NCBI RefSeq assembly: GCF_000422805.1
Contig: NZ_AUGT01000026.1
Coordinates: 16,013 to 80,012, forward strand
Direction: 5' to 3'
Length of the DNA: 64,000 nucleotides
Origin: Nocardioides halotolerans DSM 19273
Lineage (GTDB): Bacteria > Actinomycetota > Actinomycetes > Propionibacteriales > Nocardioidaceae
The notes under the pieces are model-generated. The model did not search any database. It had not been told where the DNA came from and saw only the letters and a list, made by a program, of their open reading frames with translations. A program made the position numbers and the translations under genes. Positions 17,031 to 24,986 of the stretch are shown in pieces (positions within the stretch are counted from its first letter, which is position 1; each line of letters begins with the position of its first letter).

Positions 17031-18322
17031 CGGAGCGCTCCGATCGCGTCGTCGAGCTCGCGCCCGATCTCCTGCTCGTCGCCCCTCGTGAACACGACGC
17101 GCCCGCCGACGACCACCTGGCTGACGTCGGCTGCCGTCGCCGCGAACACAGCGGTGTGCTCGTCGGCGCCGGTGCCCGCCGTGCGCGGCGTGCTGGTGTC
17201 GAGGGTGACGAGGTCGGCCTCGGCGCCGACCTCGATGCCCCGCCCCGCGGTGCCCACCGCGAGCAGCTCGGCGGCGGTCCAGTGGCCGCGCTCGCCGGTC
17301 GCGAGCCGCTCGTCCATCTCCAGTCCACGCAGCTCCTCGAACGGGTCGACGACCGCGTGGCTGTCGCTGCCGATGGTGACCGGGCAGCCCGCCTCGTGCA
17401 GCCGGCGGGCCGGGCCGATCCCGTCGGCGAGGTCGCGCTCGGTGGTCGGGGTGATGCAGACGCGGGTGCCGGTGGTGCCGAGCAGCTCGATGTCGTCGCC
17501 GGTGAGGTGCGTCGCGTGCACGACCGTGGTGCCGGGGCCGAGCAGGTCGGCCTCGTGCAGCAGCCGGGCCGGAGTGACGCCGTACGCCGCGAGGCAGGCG
17601 TCGTTCTCGGCGGCCTGCTCGGACAGGTGCACGTGCAGCGGCGCCCGGCCTCGGAAGACCGGCAGCTGCTCGCGCGGCACCGCGCGCACCGAGTGGATCG
17701 CCGCCGGCCCGTCGCCGGCCCGCGCGGCCCACGCCTCGGCGTCGCCGTCGGAGTAGCGGCGCTGCACGCCTTCGGGCGGTGCGCCGAAGCCGCTGCTCAC
17801 GTAGCACGTGTCGAGCAGCGTGATCCTGATGCCGGCGTCCTCGGCGGCCTGGCGCAGCGCGTCGCCCATCGCGTTCGGGCTGGCGTACGCCGTGCCGTCG
17901 GGCCGGTGGTGGACGTAGTGGAACTCGGTCACGCTCGTGTAGCCCGCGGCCACCATCTCGCGGTACGCAGCGCGGGCGAGGGCGCGGTAGGTGTCGGGCT
18001 CGAGACGCTCCGCCACGGCGTACATCTGCTCGCGCCAGGTCCAGAACGTGCCCCGCTCGCGCTGGGTCCGGCCGCGCAGCGCGCGGTGGAACGCGTGGCT
18101 GTGGTCGTTGACGAGGCCGGGGAGAGTGAGGCCGGGGAGCCGGGCAGTTTCACCGGGTACCCGGTGAAACTGGCGCTGACCGGATGGAACTCCGTCCGAT
18201 AAGGGGGAGTTTCGTCGGGTCAGCACCACCGAGGCGAACCTGCCGTCCGCGATCTCGACCAGCACGTCGTCGTGGACGGCGCCGCCAACCCAGGCGCGCT
18301 CGAGGAGGTAGGACGAACTCAC
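17027..18322 (-). CDS. hutF: Formimidoylglutamate deiminase with in-frame palindromic insertion
   Basis: A 431-residue amidohydrolase converting N-formimino-L-glutamate to N-formyl-L-glutamate plus ammonia. Diagnostic segments are [23 protein letters not shown] (metal-binding H-S-H), [44 protein letters not shown] and [15 protein letters not shown]. Between the N-terminal strand DGRFASV and [10 protein letters not shown] lie about 26 residues (roughly 34-60), including [10 protein letters not shown], encoded by family-A repeat A2. In relatives I recall, a short linker occupies this place. The insertion keeps frame and falls before the catalytic barrel, so activity may survive. The GTG at 18322 overlaps the allC stop. 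Confidence 0.92.
   Translation of the reverse strand: MSSSYLLERAWVGGAVHDDVLVEIADGRFASVVLTRRNSPLSDGVPSGQRQFHRVPGETARLPGLTLPGLVNDHSHAFHRALRGRTQRERGTFWTWREQMYAVAERLEPDTYRALARAAYREMVAAGYTSVTEFHYVHHRPDGTAYASPNAMGDALRQAAEDAGIRITLLDTCYVSSGFGAPPEGVQRRYSDGDAEAWAARAGDGPAAIHSVRAVPREQLPVFRGRAPLHVHLSEQAAENDACLAAYGVTPARLLHEADLLGPGTTVVHATHLTGDDIELLGTTGTRVCITPTTERDLADGIGPARRLHEAGCPVTIGSDSHAVVDPFEELRGLEMDERLATGERGHWTAAELLAVGTAGRGIEVGAEADLVTLDTSTPRTAGTGADEHTAVFAATAADVSQVVVGGRVVFTRGDEQEIGRELDDAIGALR
18145..18223. repeat. Palindromic element, family A, copy A2 (partial), inside hutF
   Basis: A perfect 28-bp palindrome (18145-18172) centred on CACCGGGTACCCGGTG is followed by GCTGACCGGATGGA and, 40 bases on, GGTCAGC (18217-18223). 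The third hairpin is reduced to a trace (GAGTTTCGTCGGGT). This matches arms 1 and 2 of copies A1 and A3 with the right-hand part decayed. It lies wholly within the hutF reading frame and is translated. Confidence 0.85.
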
Positions 18323-19572
18323 GTCGCCAGCCTCTCCAGCGTCTCGGCCAGCGCGTGCACGCCGGCCAGGCAGTCGGGGATCGACGCGGTCTCGGCCGGC
18401 GAGTGCGAGACGCCGGTGGGGTTGCGGACGAACAGCATCGCGGTCGGGATCCCTTGTGCCGCGAGGATCCCGGCGTCGTGGCCGGCTGCGGTCGGGATCA
18501 CCGGCCAGTCGCCCGACTCGTGGTCGGCGGCGATCCGCGCGGCCAGCGCAGGGTCGAAGGTGACCGCGTCCGAGACCGACTCGGCGGTCACCTCGACCGC
18601 GGTCCCGTCGCGCTCGGCGCGCTCGGTCGCCTGCCGGGTGACGGTCTCGACGAGCTCGCCCAGCGCTGCTTCCGACGAGCAGCGCGCGTCGAGCCAGGCG
18701 AGCACCTGCGACGGGACGGCGTTGGTGCCGTTGGGCGTCACCTCGACGCGGCCGAACGTCGCCCGCTCGCCCGCCAGCCGCGCCTGCTTGTTGGCGGCCA
18801 GCGCGGTCATCGCGTAGGTCAGCATCGGGTCGACGCGGTCCTCCATCCGCGTCGTGCCCGCGTGGTTGGCCTCGCCCCGGAAGTCGAACCGGTAGCGCCC
18901 GTGCGGCCAGATCTCGCTGGCCACGCCCACGGCCGCCCCGCGGTCGACGAGGTCGCGGCCCTGCTCGACGTGCAGCTCCACGAACATCTCGACGCCGTCC
19001 AGCAGCCCCGGGCCGCCGCCCTCGACGACCTCCTCGAACGCCACGCCGTCACGGTCGCGCAGTCCGCGCGCCTTCTCCCACTCGATCGCCCCGCTCGCCA
19101 GCCGCGACCCCAGGCACGCCAGCCCGAACCGCGACCCCTCCTCCTCCACGAACACCGACACCCCGATCGGCCTGGCCGGCACGACCCCGCGCTCCCTCAG
19201 CTCGTCGACGGCCGCCAGCGCCGAGACGACCCCCAGCGGTCCGTCGTACGCCCCGCCGTCCAGCACGGAGTCGAGGTGGGAGCCGGTGAGCACGCCCCCG
19301 GTCCGGGATAGTCCCTGACGTTGTGACACGGAATCCGGCGGGTCGACGGCCAAAACGTCAGGGACTATCCCACCGTCCGGGTCCCACCACGCCACGAGGT
19401 TCCCGGTGGCGTCGGAGTCCAGCGCGAGGCCGCGGGCGCGCGCCTGCTCGCGGAACCAGTCGGCGAGCTCGCGCTCGGGAGCGGTGAACGGCTGGCGGAA
19501 GTAGCCGCCCGAGGTGGCGGACCGGCCGACGGGTGCCAGGTCGGACCACATCCGCTCGAAATCGTCAGGCAC
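18319..19572 (-). CDS. M20 family amidohydrolase (allantoate amidohydrolase-like) with in-frame palindromic insertion
   Basis: A 417-residue Zn-dependent amidase/carbamoylase of the M20/AllC/HyuC group. Metal-ligand regions are GSHLDSV, GAYDGPLGV, FVEEEGSRFG, LHVEQGRDL and AGHDAGILA; RGEANHAGTTRMEDRVDP is the dimerisation-domain signature. Residues about 68-92 (between WWDPDG and GVLTGSHLDSV) are encoded by hairpin element B3, kept in frame. Genes of this family accompany hutF and hutI in other actinobacteria, and no hutG is visible, so it may hydrolyse N-formylglutamate as the last step of histidine degradation (inference). The GTG start at 19572 lies 57 bp from the hut operator, the same distance as hutH from its own. 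Confidence 0.88.
   Translation of the reverse strand: MPDDFERMWSDLAPVGRSATSGGYFRQPFTAPERELADWFREQARARGLALDSDATGNLVAWWDPDGGIVPDVLAVDPPDSVSQRQGLSRTGGVLTGSHLDSVLDGGAYDGPLGVVSALAAVDELRERGVVPARPIGVSVFVEEEGSRFGLACLGSRLASGAIEWEKARGLRDRDGVAFEEVVEGGGPGLLDGVEMFVELHVEQGRDLVDRGAAVGVASEIWPHGRYRFDFRGEANHAGTTRMEDRVDPMLTYAMTALAANKQARLAGERATFGRVEVTPNGTNAVPSQVLAWLDARCSSEAALGELVETVTRQATERAERDGTAVEVTAESVSDAVTFDPALAARIAADHESGDWPVIPTAAGHDAGILAAQGIPTAMLFVRNPTGVSHSPAETASIPDCLAGVHALAETLERLAT
19305..19371. repeat. Long-arm hairpin element, family B, copy B3, inside the M20 amidohydrolase gene
   Basis: Arms GGGATAGTCCCTGACGTT (19305-19322) and its exact complement (19354-19371) enclose 31 bases. The element is translated as part of the amidohydrolase without a stop or frameshift. 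It is sequence-identical over the outer 17 bases of each arm to copy B4 near 32.5 kb. Confidence 0.9.
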
Positions 19573-19628
19573 CCCTTCATCCAACGACAGCCGGCGCCGC
19601 GCTGCCACCAGCACGCCGCGAGCGAGGG

Positions 19629-19642
19629 TCTCGGATCCGAGA
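19629..19642. promoter_or_regulatory. Putative hut operator 1, upstream of the allC-hutF-hutI operon
   Basis: TCTCGGATCCGAGA is a perfect 14-bp palindrome between the divergent amidohydrolase and nitroreductase genes. A near-identical site, TCTCGAATCTGAGA, precedes hutH. Each lies exactly 57 bases from its start codon, and both intervals share CTGGTGGC, GCGCCGGC and TTGGATG blocks. TTGGAT stands six bases before each start, a possible -10 of a leaderless mRNA. From memory, the IclR-type HutR of Corynebacterium resistens binds a 14-bp TCTG-type palindrome before hut genes. Confidence 0.7.
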
Positions 19643-19671
19643 TCGAGGGCGCGTGAGCCAGACTGTGGCGC

Positions 19672-20292
19672 ATGGAGTTTCAAGACGTCGTACGCCGCCG
19701 CCGCATGGTCCGCGACTACAGCGACGAGGCGGTCGACCCGGCCGTCGTCGACCGGGCGCTCGCCAACGCGGTGCGCGCGCCGAGCGCGGGGTTCAGCCAG
19801 GGGTGGGCGTTCCTGGTGCTCGAGCAGCCCGAGGACGTACGCCGCTTCTGGGCCGCCACCGCCGACGACCTCGACGAGCCCGACAGCTGGCTCGCCGGGA
19901 TGATGGGCGCCCCGGTCGTGATCCTCCCGTGCTCCAGCAAGGCGACCTACCTCCGGCGCTACGCCGAGGACGACAAGGGCTGGACCGACCAGGACGAGTC
20001 GCGCTGGCCGATGCCGTTCTGGCACATGGACGCCGCGATGGCGGCCCTGCTCATCCTCCAGACGGCGACCGACGCCGGCCTCGGCAGCTGCTTCATCGGC
20101 GTCCCGCCAGACAAGGACGCCGCCGTGCGCGAGGCGTTCGGCATCCCCGACGACCACGACCCGGTCGGCGTGATCACGATCGGCCACCGCGCCGGCGGCG
20201 AGGCGCCGTCCGGCTCGCCGCGCACGCGCACGCGCCGTCCGCTCGACGAGCTCGTGCACCGTGGTCACTGGGGTCAGGCCGCCCGCGGCTGA
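19672..20292 (+). CDS. Nitroreductase family protein
   Basis: A 206-residue FMN-dependent oxidoreductase of the nitroreductase fold. Recognisable parts are the N-terminal FQDVVRRRRMVRDYSDEAVD (the R-R-x-R-x-[FY] FMN-phosphate motif), VRAPSAGFSQGWAFLVL and a C-terminal GIPDDHDPVGVITIGH with GLGSCFIGVPPD. These enzymes reduce nitro-compounds, flavins or quinones with NAD(P)H; the natural substrate is not evident. The ATG at 19672 gives the standard start. It is transcribed divergently from the hut amidohydrolase, with the 99-bp gap holding hut operator 1, so it could be affected by the same regulator. Confidence 0.88.
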   Translation: MEFQDVVRRRRMVRDYSDEAVDPAVVDRALANAVRAPSAGFSQGWAFLVLEQPEDVRRFWAATADDLDEPDSWLAGMMGAPVVILPCSSKATYLRRYAEDDKGWTDQDESRWPMPFWHMDAAMAALLILQTATDAGLGSCFIGVPPDKDAAVREAFGIPDDHDPVGVITIGHRAGGEAPSGSPRTRTRRPLDELVHRGHWGQAARG

Positions 20293-20351
20293 GGGACGCC
20301 GTTCTCGCCGAGCCCCGGGGATCGCAGCCCCGAGGGCACTAGGGTCCCGCC

Positions 20352-21716
20352 ATGACCGAGGGAGGGACCGAGGGAGGAGACGGGCTGCCACGCGCCGTGC
20401 AGAGGCTGCAGGCGCTCATCCGGATCCCGACCGTCTCGCGGCTCGACCCCGAGCAGGTCGACACCGCGGCGTTCGACGATTTCGTCGTGGAGCTCGCGCG
20501 GCAGTTCCCGCTGGTCCACGAGCGGCTCGAGCTCACCCGGGTGCACACCCACGGGCTGCTCTTCCACTGGAGGGGCGCGAGCGACGCGCGGCCGGTCGTG
20601 CTGATGGCCCACCTCGACGTGGTGCCGGTCGAGGGCACCTGGCAGCACGACGCCTTCAGCGGCGCGGTCGTCGACGGGCAGGTCTGGGGGCGCGGCACCC
20701 TCGACGACAAGGGCAGCCTCGTCGCGATCTGCGAGGCGGTCGAGACGCTGCTCGAGCGCGACGTCGTGCCGGCCCAGGACGTCTGGCTGTCCTTCGGCTG
20801 CGACGAGGAGGTGTTCGGCACGGCGGCCGAGGGCGCCGTCGACGCGCTCCGCGAGCGCGGCGTCCGGCCGTGGTTCGTCGTCGACGAGGGCGGCGCGATC
20901 GCGCACGACGCGTTCACCGGCGTCGGCAGGCCGGTCGGCGTCGTGGGCGTGACCGAGAAGGGCGTCATGTCGGTGCGGCTGCGGGTCGAGGGCCGCGGCG
21001 GCCACGCCTCGACCCCGGCCCGGATGGGGCCGACCGCCCGCCTCGCCAGAGCGATCACCCGTCTCGACCGCTCGCCGATGCCCAGCAGCCTGCCCGCGCC
21101 GACGGTCGAACTGTTCCGGCGGCTCGCCCCGCACGCGCCCCTCGCCCTCCGCCCCCTGCTGGCGAACGCCGGGCGGCTCGGACCGGCGCTGCCGAAGGTG
21201 CTCACCGCCCTCGGGCCCGAGTCGGCGGCGATGGTGCGCACGACGTTCGCCGTCACGACGTTGCAGGGCAGCCCGGCCCTCAACGTCATCGCCGCGACCG
21301 CGACCGCCGGCGTCAACATCCGGATCATGCTCGGCGACACCTCGGAGTCGGTGCTCGCCCACCTGCGCAAGGTGATCGGCGACGACCGCGTGGAGATCGA
21401 CGTCGTCGAGGTCTTCGAGCCGTGCCCCCTCTCGCCGTACTCCACCGACGGCCACACCGACGAGGCGTTCGACCTCATCGAGACCACGATCGGCGAGGTC
21501 TTCCCGGACACCGTCCCCGCGCCGTACGTCATGATGGCCGCCACCGACTCGCGCACGTTCACCGCGATCTGCGAGCGCGTCTACCGCTTCGCGCCGTTCC
21601 GGATGACCAAGGCGCAGCGCGAGGCCATCCACTCCTACGACGAGCACCTCGGCGTCGACGACTTCCTCGACGGCGTGCGGTGGTACCAGCGCCTGATCGA
21701 GCGCCTCCCCTCGTGA
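20352..21716 (+). CDS. M20/M25/M40 family metallo-peptidase
   Basis: A 454-residue peptidase with the dinuclear-zinc M20 architecture: VVLMAHLDVVPVEGTW (first His/Asp), GRGTLDDKGSLVAI (bridging Asp), FGCDEEVFGT (catalytic Glu pair), and RVEGRGGHASTP opening the lid domain. It resembles carboxypeptidase S-type di/aminoacylpeptidases. It has no signal peptide and is probably cytosolic. The start ATG (MTEGGTEGGDG) follows TAGGGT..., a possible -10 close to the start. Three tandem 11-bp units join its stop to the MFS gene, which probably shares its transcript. Confidence 0.88.
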   Translation: MTEGGTEGGDGLPRAVQRLQALIRIPTVSRLDPEQVDTAAFDDFVVELARQFPLVHERLELTRVHTHGLLFHWRGASDARPVVLMAHLDVVPVEGTWQHDAFSGAVVDGQVWGRGTLDDKGSLVAICEAVETLLERDVVPAQDVWLSFGCDEEVFGTAAEGAVDALRERGVRPWFVVDEGGAIAHDAFTGVGRPVGVVGVTEKGVMSVRLRVEGRGGHASTPARMGPTARLARAITRLDRSPMPSSLPAPTVELFRRLAPHAPLALRPLLANAGRLGPALPKVLTALGPESAAMVRTTFAVTTLQGSPALNVIAATATAGVNIRIMLGDTSESVLAHLRKVIGDDRVEIDVVEVFEPCPLSPYSTDGHTDEAFDLIETTIGEVFPDTVPAPYVMMAATDSRTFTAICERVYRFAPFRMTKAQREAIHSYDEHLGVDDFLDGVRWYQRLIERLPS

Positions 21717-21742
21717 GCGCCTCGTGAGCGCCTCGTGAGCGC
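21710..21742 (+). repeat. Three exact tandem 11-bp units at a gene junction
   Basis: CTCGTGAGCGC occurs three times without change. The first copy holds the stop of the M20 gene as a GTGA overlap signal, and the third holds the GTG start of the MFS gene. The 22-bp shift changes frame, so the original overlapping start appears to have been copied outward by slippage. Confidence 0.85.
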
Positions 21743-23189
21743 CGTCGCGCCCGCTCCGGTCCGGCCGGTGCACGGGCTGTTCGCGATCGTCGGCTTCCTC
21801 GTCTGCGTCGAGCTGGCGAGCGGCGTGCTGCAGGGGTACTACACGCCGATCTACAGCGACATCGCCGACCACCTCGTCATCAAGGACGCCGACGTCAACT
21901 GGTTCGAGGCGGCGCAGCTGGTCGTCTCCGCGCTGGTCGTGCCGCCGCTGGCCCGCCTCGGCGACCTGGTCGGCCACAAGAAGGTTCTGCTGGTCTCGAC
22001 CGCGGTCACCGCGCTCGGCAGCTGGGTGCTCGCGTTCGCGCCGGGCTTCACGACGTTCCTGGTCGGGTGGGCGGTCCAGGGCGCGTACGTCGTCTGGCTG
22101 CCGCTCGAGATCGCGATCATCCACCGCCGCACCGCCGGCACCGGACGGCAGGCGGTGCTCACCCGGCGGGCTGCCGCCATCCTGGTCGGCGCGCTCGAGC
22201 TCGCGGTGATCATCGGCGCGCTCACCTCCGGCGCGCTGGTGGAGGCGACGTCGATGGGCTTCCTGCTGGCGCTGCCCGCGATCGTGGTGACCGCGGTCTT
22301 CTTCGTCGTCTGGTGGGGCATCGAGGACGTCCCGGGTGACGCCACCGGCGGCTACGACTGGGGCGGGCTGGTGCTGATCACCGCTGCGCTGGGACTGGTG
22401 ATGGGCGGGCTGATCGCGATCCGCGTCCAGGGTCCCGGCTCGCCGCTCGCATGGGCGCTCGTCGCGCTCGGCCTGCTCGCGCTCGTGCCCTTCGCGCGCT
22501 ACGAGCTCGGGCACCCCGAGCCGATGGTCGACGTGCGCCTGCTCGCGAGCCCCGGGCAGTGGCCGGTGCAGCTCACGGCGTTCCTGTTCGGCATGTCGGT
22601 GCTCGGAGCCCAGATCCCTCTTTCGACGTTCGCCCGCACCGACCCCGACACCGCGGGCTACGGCCTGGGCGCCGACGCGTCGTTCGTCTCGACGCTGATC
22701 GGGGTGTACGTCGTGTTCCTCGCGATCGGCGCCTTCACCCTGCCCCTGACGGCGCGGCTGCTGGGTCCGCGCGGCGCGCTGGTGCTGGGCGCCCTGCTGG
22801 TCGCCGTCGGCTACGGGCTCTGGCTCCCGCTGCACGACTCGACCGGCCAGGCGCTGCTCAACATGGCGATCGCCGGCGTCGGGTCCGGCGCCCTGGTCGC
22901 CGCGCTGCCGGCGACCGCCGCGGCTGCGGCACCTGCCGACCGCACCGGGTTCGCGACCGGCATGACCAACGCGACCAAGACCGTCGGCGGAGCGATCGCG
23001 TCGTCGGTCTTCGCGATCTGCCTCGCCTCGGCCGGCTCGATCAAGGACCCCGTCAAGGGCCACGCCCCGCTGTCGGGCTACCTCACCGTCTGGGCGATCT
23101 GCGCGGTCGCGGCCCTCCTGGCCGCGGTGGCGCTGTGGCTGATGCCGCGCGGCCCCGAGCCGGGGGCGCCACCTACACTGGAGGCGTGA
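21735..23189 (+). CDS. MFS transporter (14-TM drug/solute type)
   Basis: A 484-residue major facilitator with about 14 hydrophobic segments. The loop ARLGDLVGHKKVLLVST after helix 2 is the MFS motif A (G-x-L-a-D-r-x-G-r-k), and FATGMTNATKTVGGAIASSVFAI near helix 11-12 resembles the DHA2/EmrB pattern. Such carriers usually export drugs or metabolites with protons; the substrate is unknown. The GTG at 21735 lies in the third unit of a tandem repeat after the M20 gene. Its stop overlaps the DUF1992 start (GTGA), so the three genes probably form one unit. Confidence 0.88.
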   Translation: MSAVAPAPVRPVHGLFAIVGFLVCVELASGVLQGYYTPIYSDIADHLVIKDADVNWFEAAQLVVSALVVPPLARLGDLVGHKKVLLVSTAVTALGSWVLAFAPGFTTFLVGWAVQGAYVVWLPLEIAIIHRRTAGTGRQAVLTRRAAAILVGALELAVIIGALTSGALVEATSMGFLLALPAIVVTAVFFVVWWGIEDVPGDATGGYDWGGLVLITAALGLVMGGLIAIRVQGPGSPLAWALVALGLLALVPFARYELGHPEPMVDVRLLASPGQWPVQLTAFLFGMSVLGAQIPLSTFARTDPDTAGYGLGADASFVSTLIGVYVVFLAIGAFTLPLTARLLGPRGALVLGALLVAVGYGLWLPLHDSTGQALLNMAIAGVGSGALVAALPATAAAAAPADRTGFATGMTNATKTVGGAIASSVFAICLASAGSIKDPVKGHAPLSGYLTVWAICAVAALLAAVALWLMPRGPEPGAPPTLEA

Positions 23190-23752
23190 CCGGAGACCGG
23201 CGCGAGCGACCCGAGGCGACGCCCCGGTCGCGTGCCGAGAGCCGCGCGGCGGCCCGGGCGCGCATGGCCCAGCAGCACACGTGGGTCGACCTCCAGGTGC
23301 GCCAGGCGATGGAGCGCGGCGACTTCGACGACCTGCCCGGCGCGGGCAAGCCGATCAAGGACCTCGGCGACTCCCACGACCCGAACTGGTGGCTCAAGAA
23401 GCTCGTCGAGCGCGAGAACGTCGCCGTGCTGCCGCCGAGCCTGGCGCTGCGCAAGGAGGACGCCGAGCTGGCCGCCACCCTCGACAGGCTCAACGTCGAG
23501 GGCGAGGTGCGCCGCCACGTCGAGGACTTCAACAAGCGGGTCGTCGCCGCGCGCTACCGGCTGCCCGAGGGGCCGCCCCTGGTCACGATGCCGCGCGACG
23601 TCGACGAGGAGGTCGCGGGCTGGCGCGAGCGGCGTACGGCCCGACTGGCCGAGCAGCGCGCCAAGGCCAGGAAGCTGCTCGCCGAGGAGGCGGCCCGGCC
23701 GCGGGCGAAGCGCCGCTGGTGGCGCCGGGCAGTTTCACCGGGTACCCGGTGA
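23186..23752 (+). CDS. DUF1992 (DnaJ homologue subfamily C member 28-like) domain protein
   Basis: A 188-residue soluble protein. The conserved block WVDLQVRQAMERGDFDDLPGAGKPIKDL defines DUF1992, found alone in bacteria and at the end of DNAJC28 in eukaryotes; its biochemical role is unknown. DPNWWLKKLVERENV and LPPSLALRKEDAEL follow as in other members. The C-terminal basic helix (ARPRAKRRWWRR) runs straight into family-A repeat A3, which adds AVSPGTR and the TGA stop, so the original end was probably lost. The GTG start overlaps the MFS stop. Confidence 0.85.
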   Translation: MTGDRRERPEATPRSRAESRAAARARMAQQHTWVDLQVRQAMERGDFDDLPGAGKPIKDLGDSHDPNWWLKKLVERENVAVLPPSLALRKEDAELAATLDRLNVEGEVRRHVEDFNKRVVAARYRLPEGPPLVTMPRDVDEEVAGWRERRTARLAEQRAKARKLLAEEAARPRAKRRWWRRAVSPGTR

Positions 23753-23819
23753 AACTGGTCCTGACCGGATGGAGTTCCTTACGGTCAGGTGCAGTTTCAC
23801 CGGGTACCCGGTGAAACTG
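23730..23819. repeat. Triple-hairpin palindromic element, family A, copy A3 (complete)
   Basis: This is the cleanest copy. A perfect 28-bp palindrome lies at each end (23730-23757 and 23792-23819), both centred on CACCGGGTACCCGGTG. Between them is a 28-bp hairpin (23761-23788) with arms CTGACCG and CGGTCAG. The left palindrome encodes the last residues and stop of the DUF1992 gene. The element ends 45 bp before the -10 of the malyl-CoA lyase-like gene. Confidence 0.95.
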
Positions 23820-23863
23820 CCGCGGTGTCAGATCGGTCATACCGACGCCGACACCATCGCTGT

Positions 23864-23869
23864 TACGTT
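23864..23869 (+). promoter_or_regulatory. Possible -10 of a leaderless promoter for the CoA-ester lyase pair
   Basis: TACGTT lies seven bases before the ATG at 23877 and no ribosome binding site intervenes, which suggests transcription beginning at the start codon. A weak -35 candidate, ACCGAC, lies about 17 bases upstream. Confidence 0.5.
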
Positions 23870-23876
23870 CCGATCC

Positions 23877-24986
23877 ATGACTGGCAAGAGCGCCAAGGAC
23901 TTCTTCCGGCCGCTGGCCGTCGGGGCACCCGAGCCGCTGCGCGAGATCCCCGCGCGGCCGAGCCGGGCCATCCACTTCTTCGACCCCAGCAACGAGAAGA
24001 TGGCCTCGAAGATCCCCGACATGGTCGGCACGGTCGACGTGCTGCTGGGCAACCTCGAGGACGCGATCAAGGCCGACAACAAGCTGGCCGCGCGCGAGGG
24101 CCTGGTGAAGATCGCGAAGGACACCGCCGACCTCGGGGGGCCGGACGCGAAGACCCAGCTCTGGACCCGCGTCAACGCGCTCGACAGCCCCTGGGGCCTC
24201 GACGACCTCACCACCCTCGTCCCCGAGATCGGCGACCGGCTCGACGTGGTGATGGTCCCCAAGGTGCAGGGCGCCGAGGACATCCACTACGTCGACCGGC
24301 TGCTCGCCCAGCTCGAGGCCAAGGCCGGCCTCGACCGGCCGATCCTCGTCCACGCGATCCTCGAGACGGCGCGCGGCGTCGCGAACGTCGAGGAGATCTG
24401 CGCCGCCAGCCCGCGCATGCAGGGTCTGTCCCTCGGCCCGGCCGACCTGGCCGCCGACCGGCGCATGAAGACCACCCGGGTCGGCGGCGGCCACCCCGGC
24501 TACCTGGTCCGCGAGGACCCGCCCCGCGTCGACGGCGTGGCCAACCTCGAGGCCAGCCGCGCGACGTACCAGCAAGACCTGTGGCACTACACGATCTCGC
24601 GCATGGTGGACGCCTGCGCGATGCACGGCATCTACCCCTACTACGGCCCGTTCGGCGACATCGCCGACGTCGTGGCGTGCGAGGACCAGTTCCGCAACGC
24701 GTTCCTGCTCGGCTGCGTCGGCACCTGGTCGCTGCACCCCAAGCAGATCGCGATCGCGAACAGGGTCTTCAGCCCCAGCGTCGAGGACGTCGCGCACGCG
24801 CGCCGGGTGGTGGCGGCCATGGGTGACGGCACCGGCGCGGTGATGCTCGACGGCAAGATGGAGGACGACGCCTCCCTCAAGCAGTGCCTGGTGATGGTCG
24901 AGCTCGCCGAGCAGCTGGCGGCGATCGACCCCGAGCTGAAGAAGCAGTACGACGCCATCGAGACCGACGCGGAGGCCGGCGCGTGA
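23877..24986 (+). CDS. HpcH/HpaI-type CoA-ester lyase (L-malyl-CoA lyase-like)
   Basis: A 369-residue TIM-barrel lyase of the citrate lyase beta/malyl-CoA lyase superfamily. VLLGNLEDAIKADNK carries the metal-binding Glu-Asp, RVNALDSPWGLDDL the Arg, VVMVPKVQGAEDI the K loop, and ILVHAILETARGVANVEEI the catalytic Glu. The inserted GGGHPGYLVREDP and C-terminal KQIAIANRVFSP fit the malyl/methylmalyl-CoA lyase branch rather than CitE. It would cleave (S)-malyl-CoA or beta-methylmalyl-CoA to glyoxylate plus an acyl-CoA. ATG 23877 is used because longer reading crosses repeat A3 and DUF1992. Its stop overlaps the second lyase gene. Confidence 0.85.
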   Translation: MTGKSAKDFFRPLAVGAPEPLREIPARPSRAIHFFDPSNEKMASKIPDMVGTVDVLLGNLEDAIKADNKLAAREGLVKIAKDTADLGGPDAKTQLWTRVNALDSPWGLDDLTTLVPEIGDRLDVVMVPKVQGAEDIHYVDRLLAQLEAKAGLDRPILVHAILETARGVANVEEICAASPRMQGLSLGPADLAADRRMKTTRVGGGHPGYLVREDPPRVDGVANLEASRATYQQDLWHYTISRMVDACAMHGIYPYYGPFGDIADVVACEDQFRNAFLLGCVGTWSLHPKQIAIANRVFSPSVEDVAHARRVVAAMGDGTGAVMLDGKMEDDASLKQCLVMVELAEQLAAIDPELKKQYDAIETDAEAGA

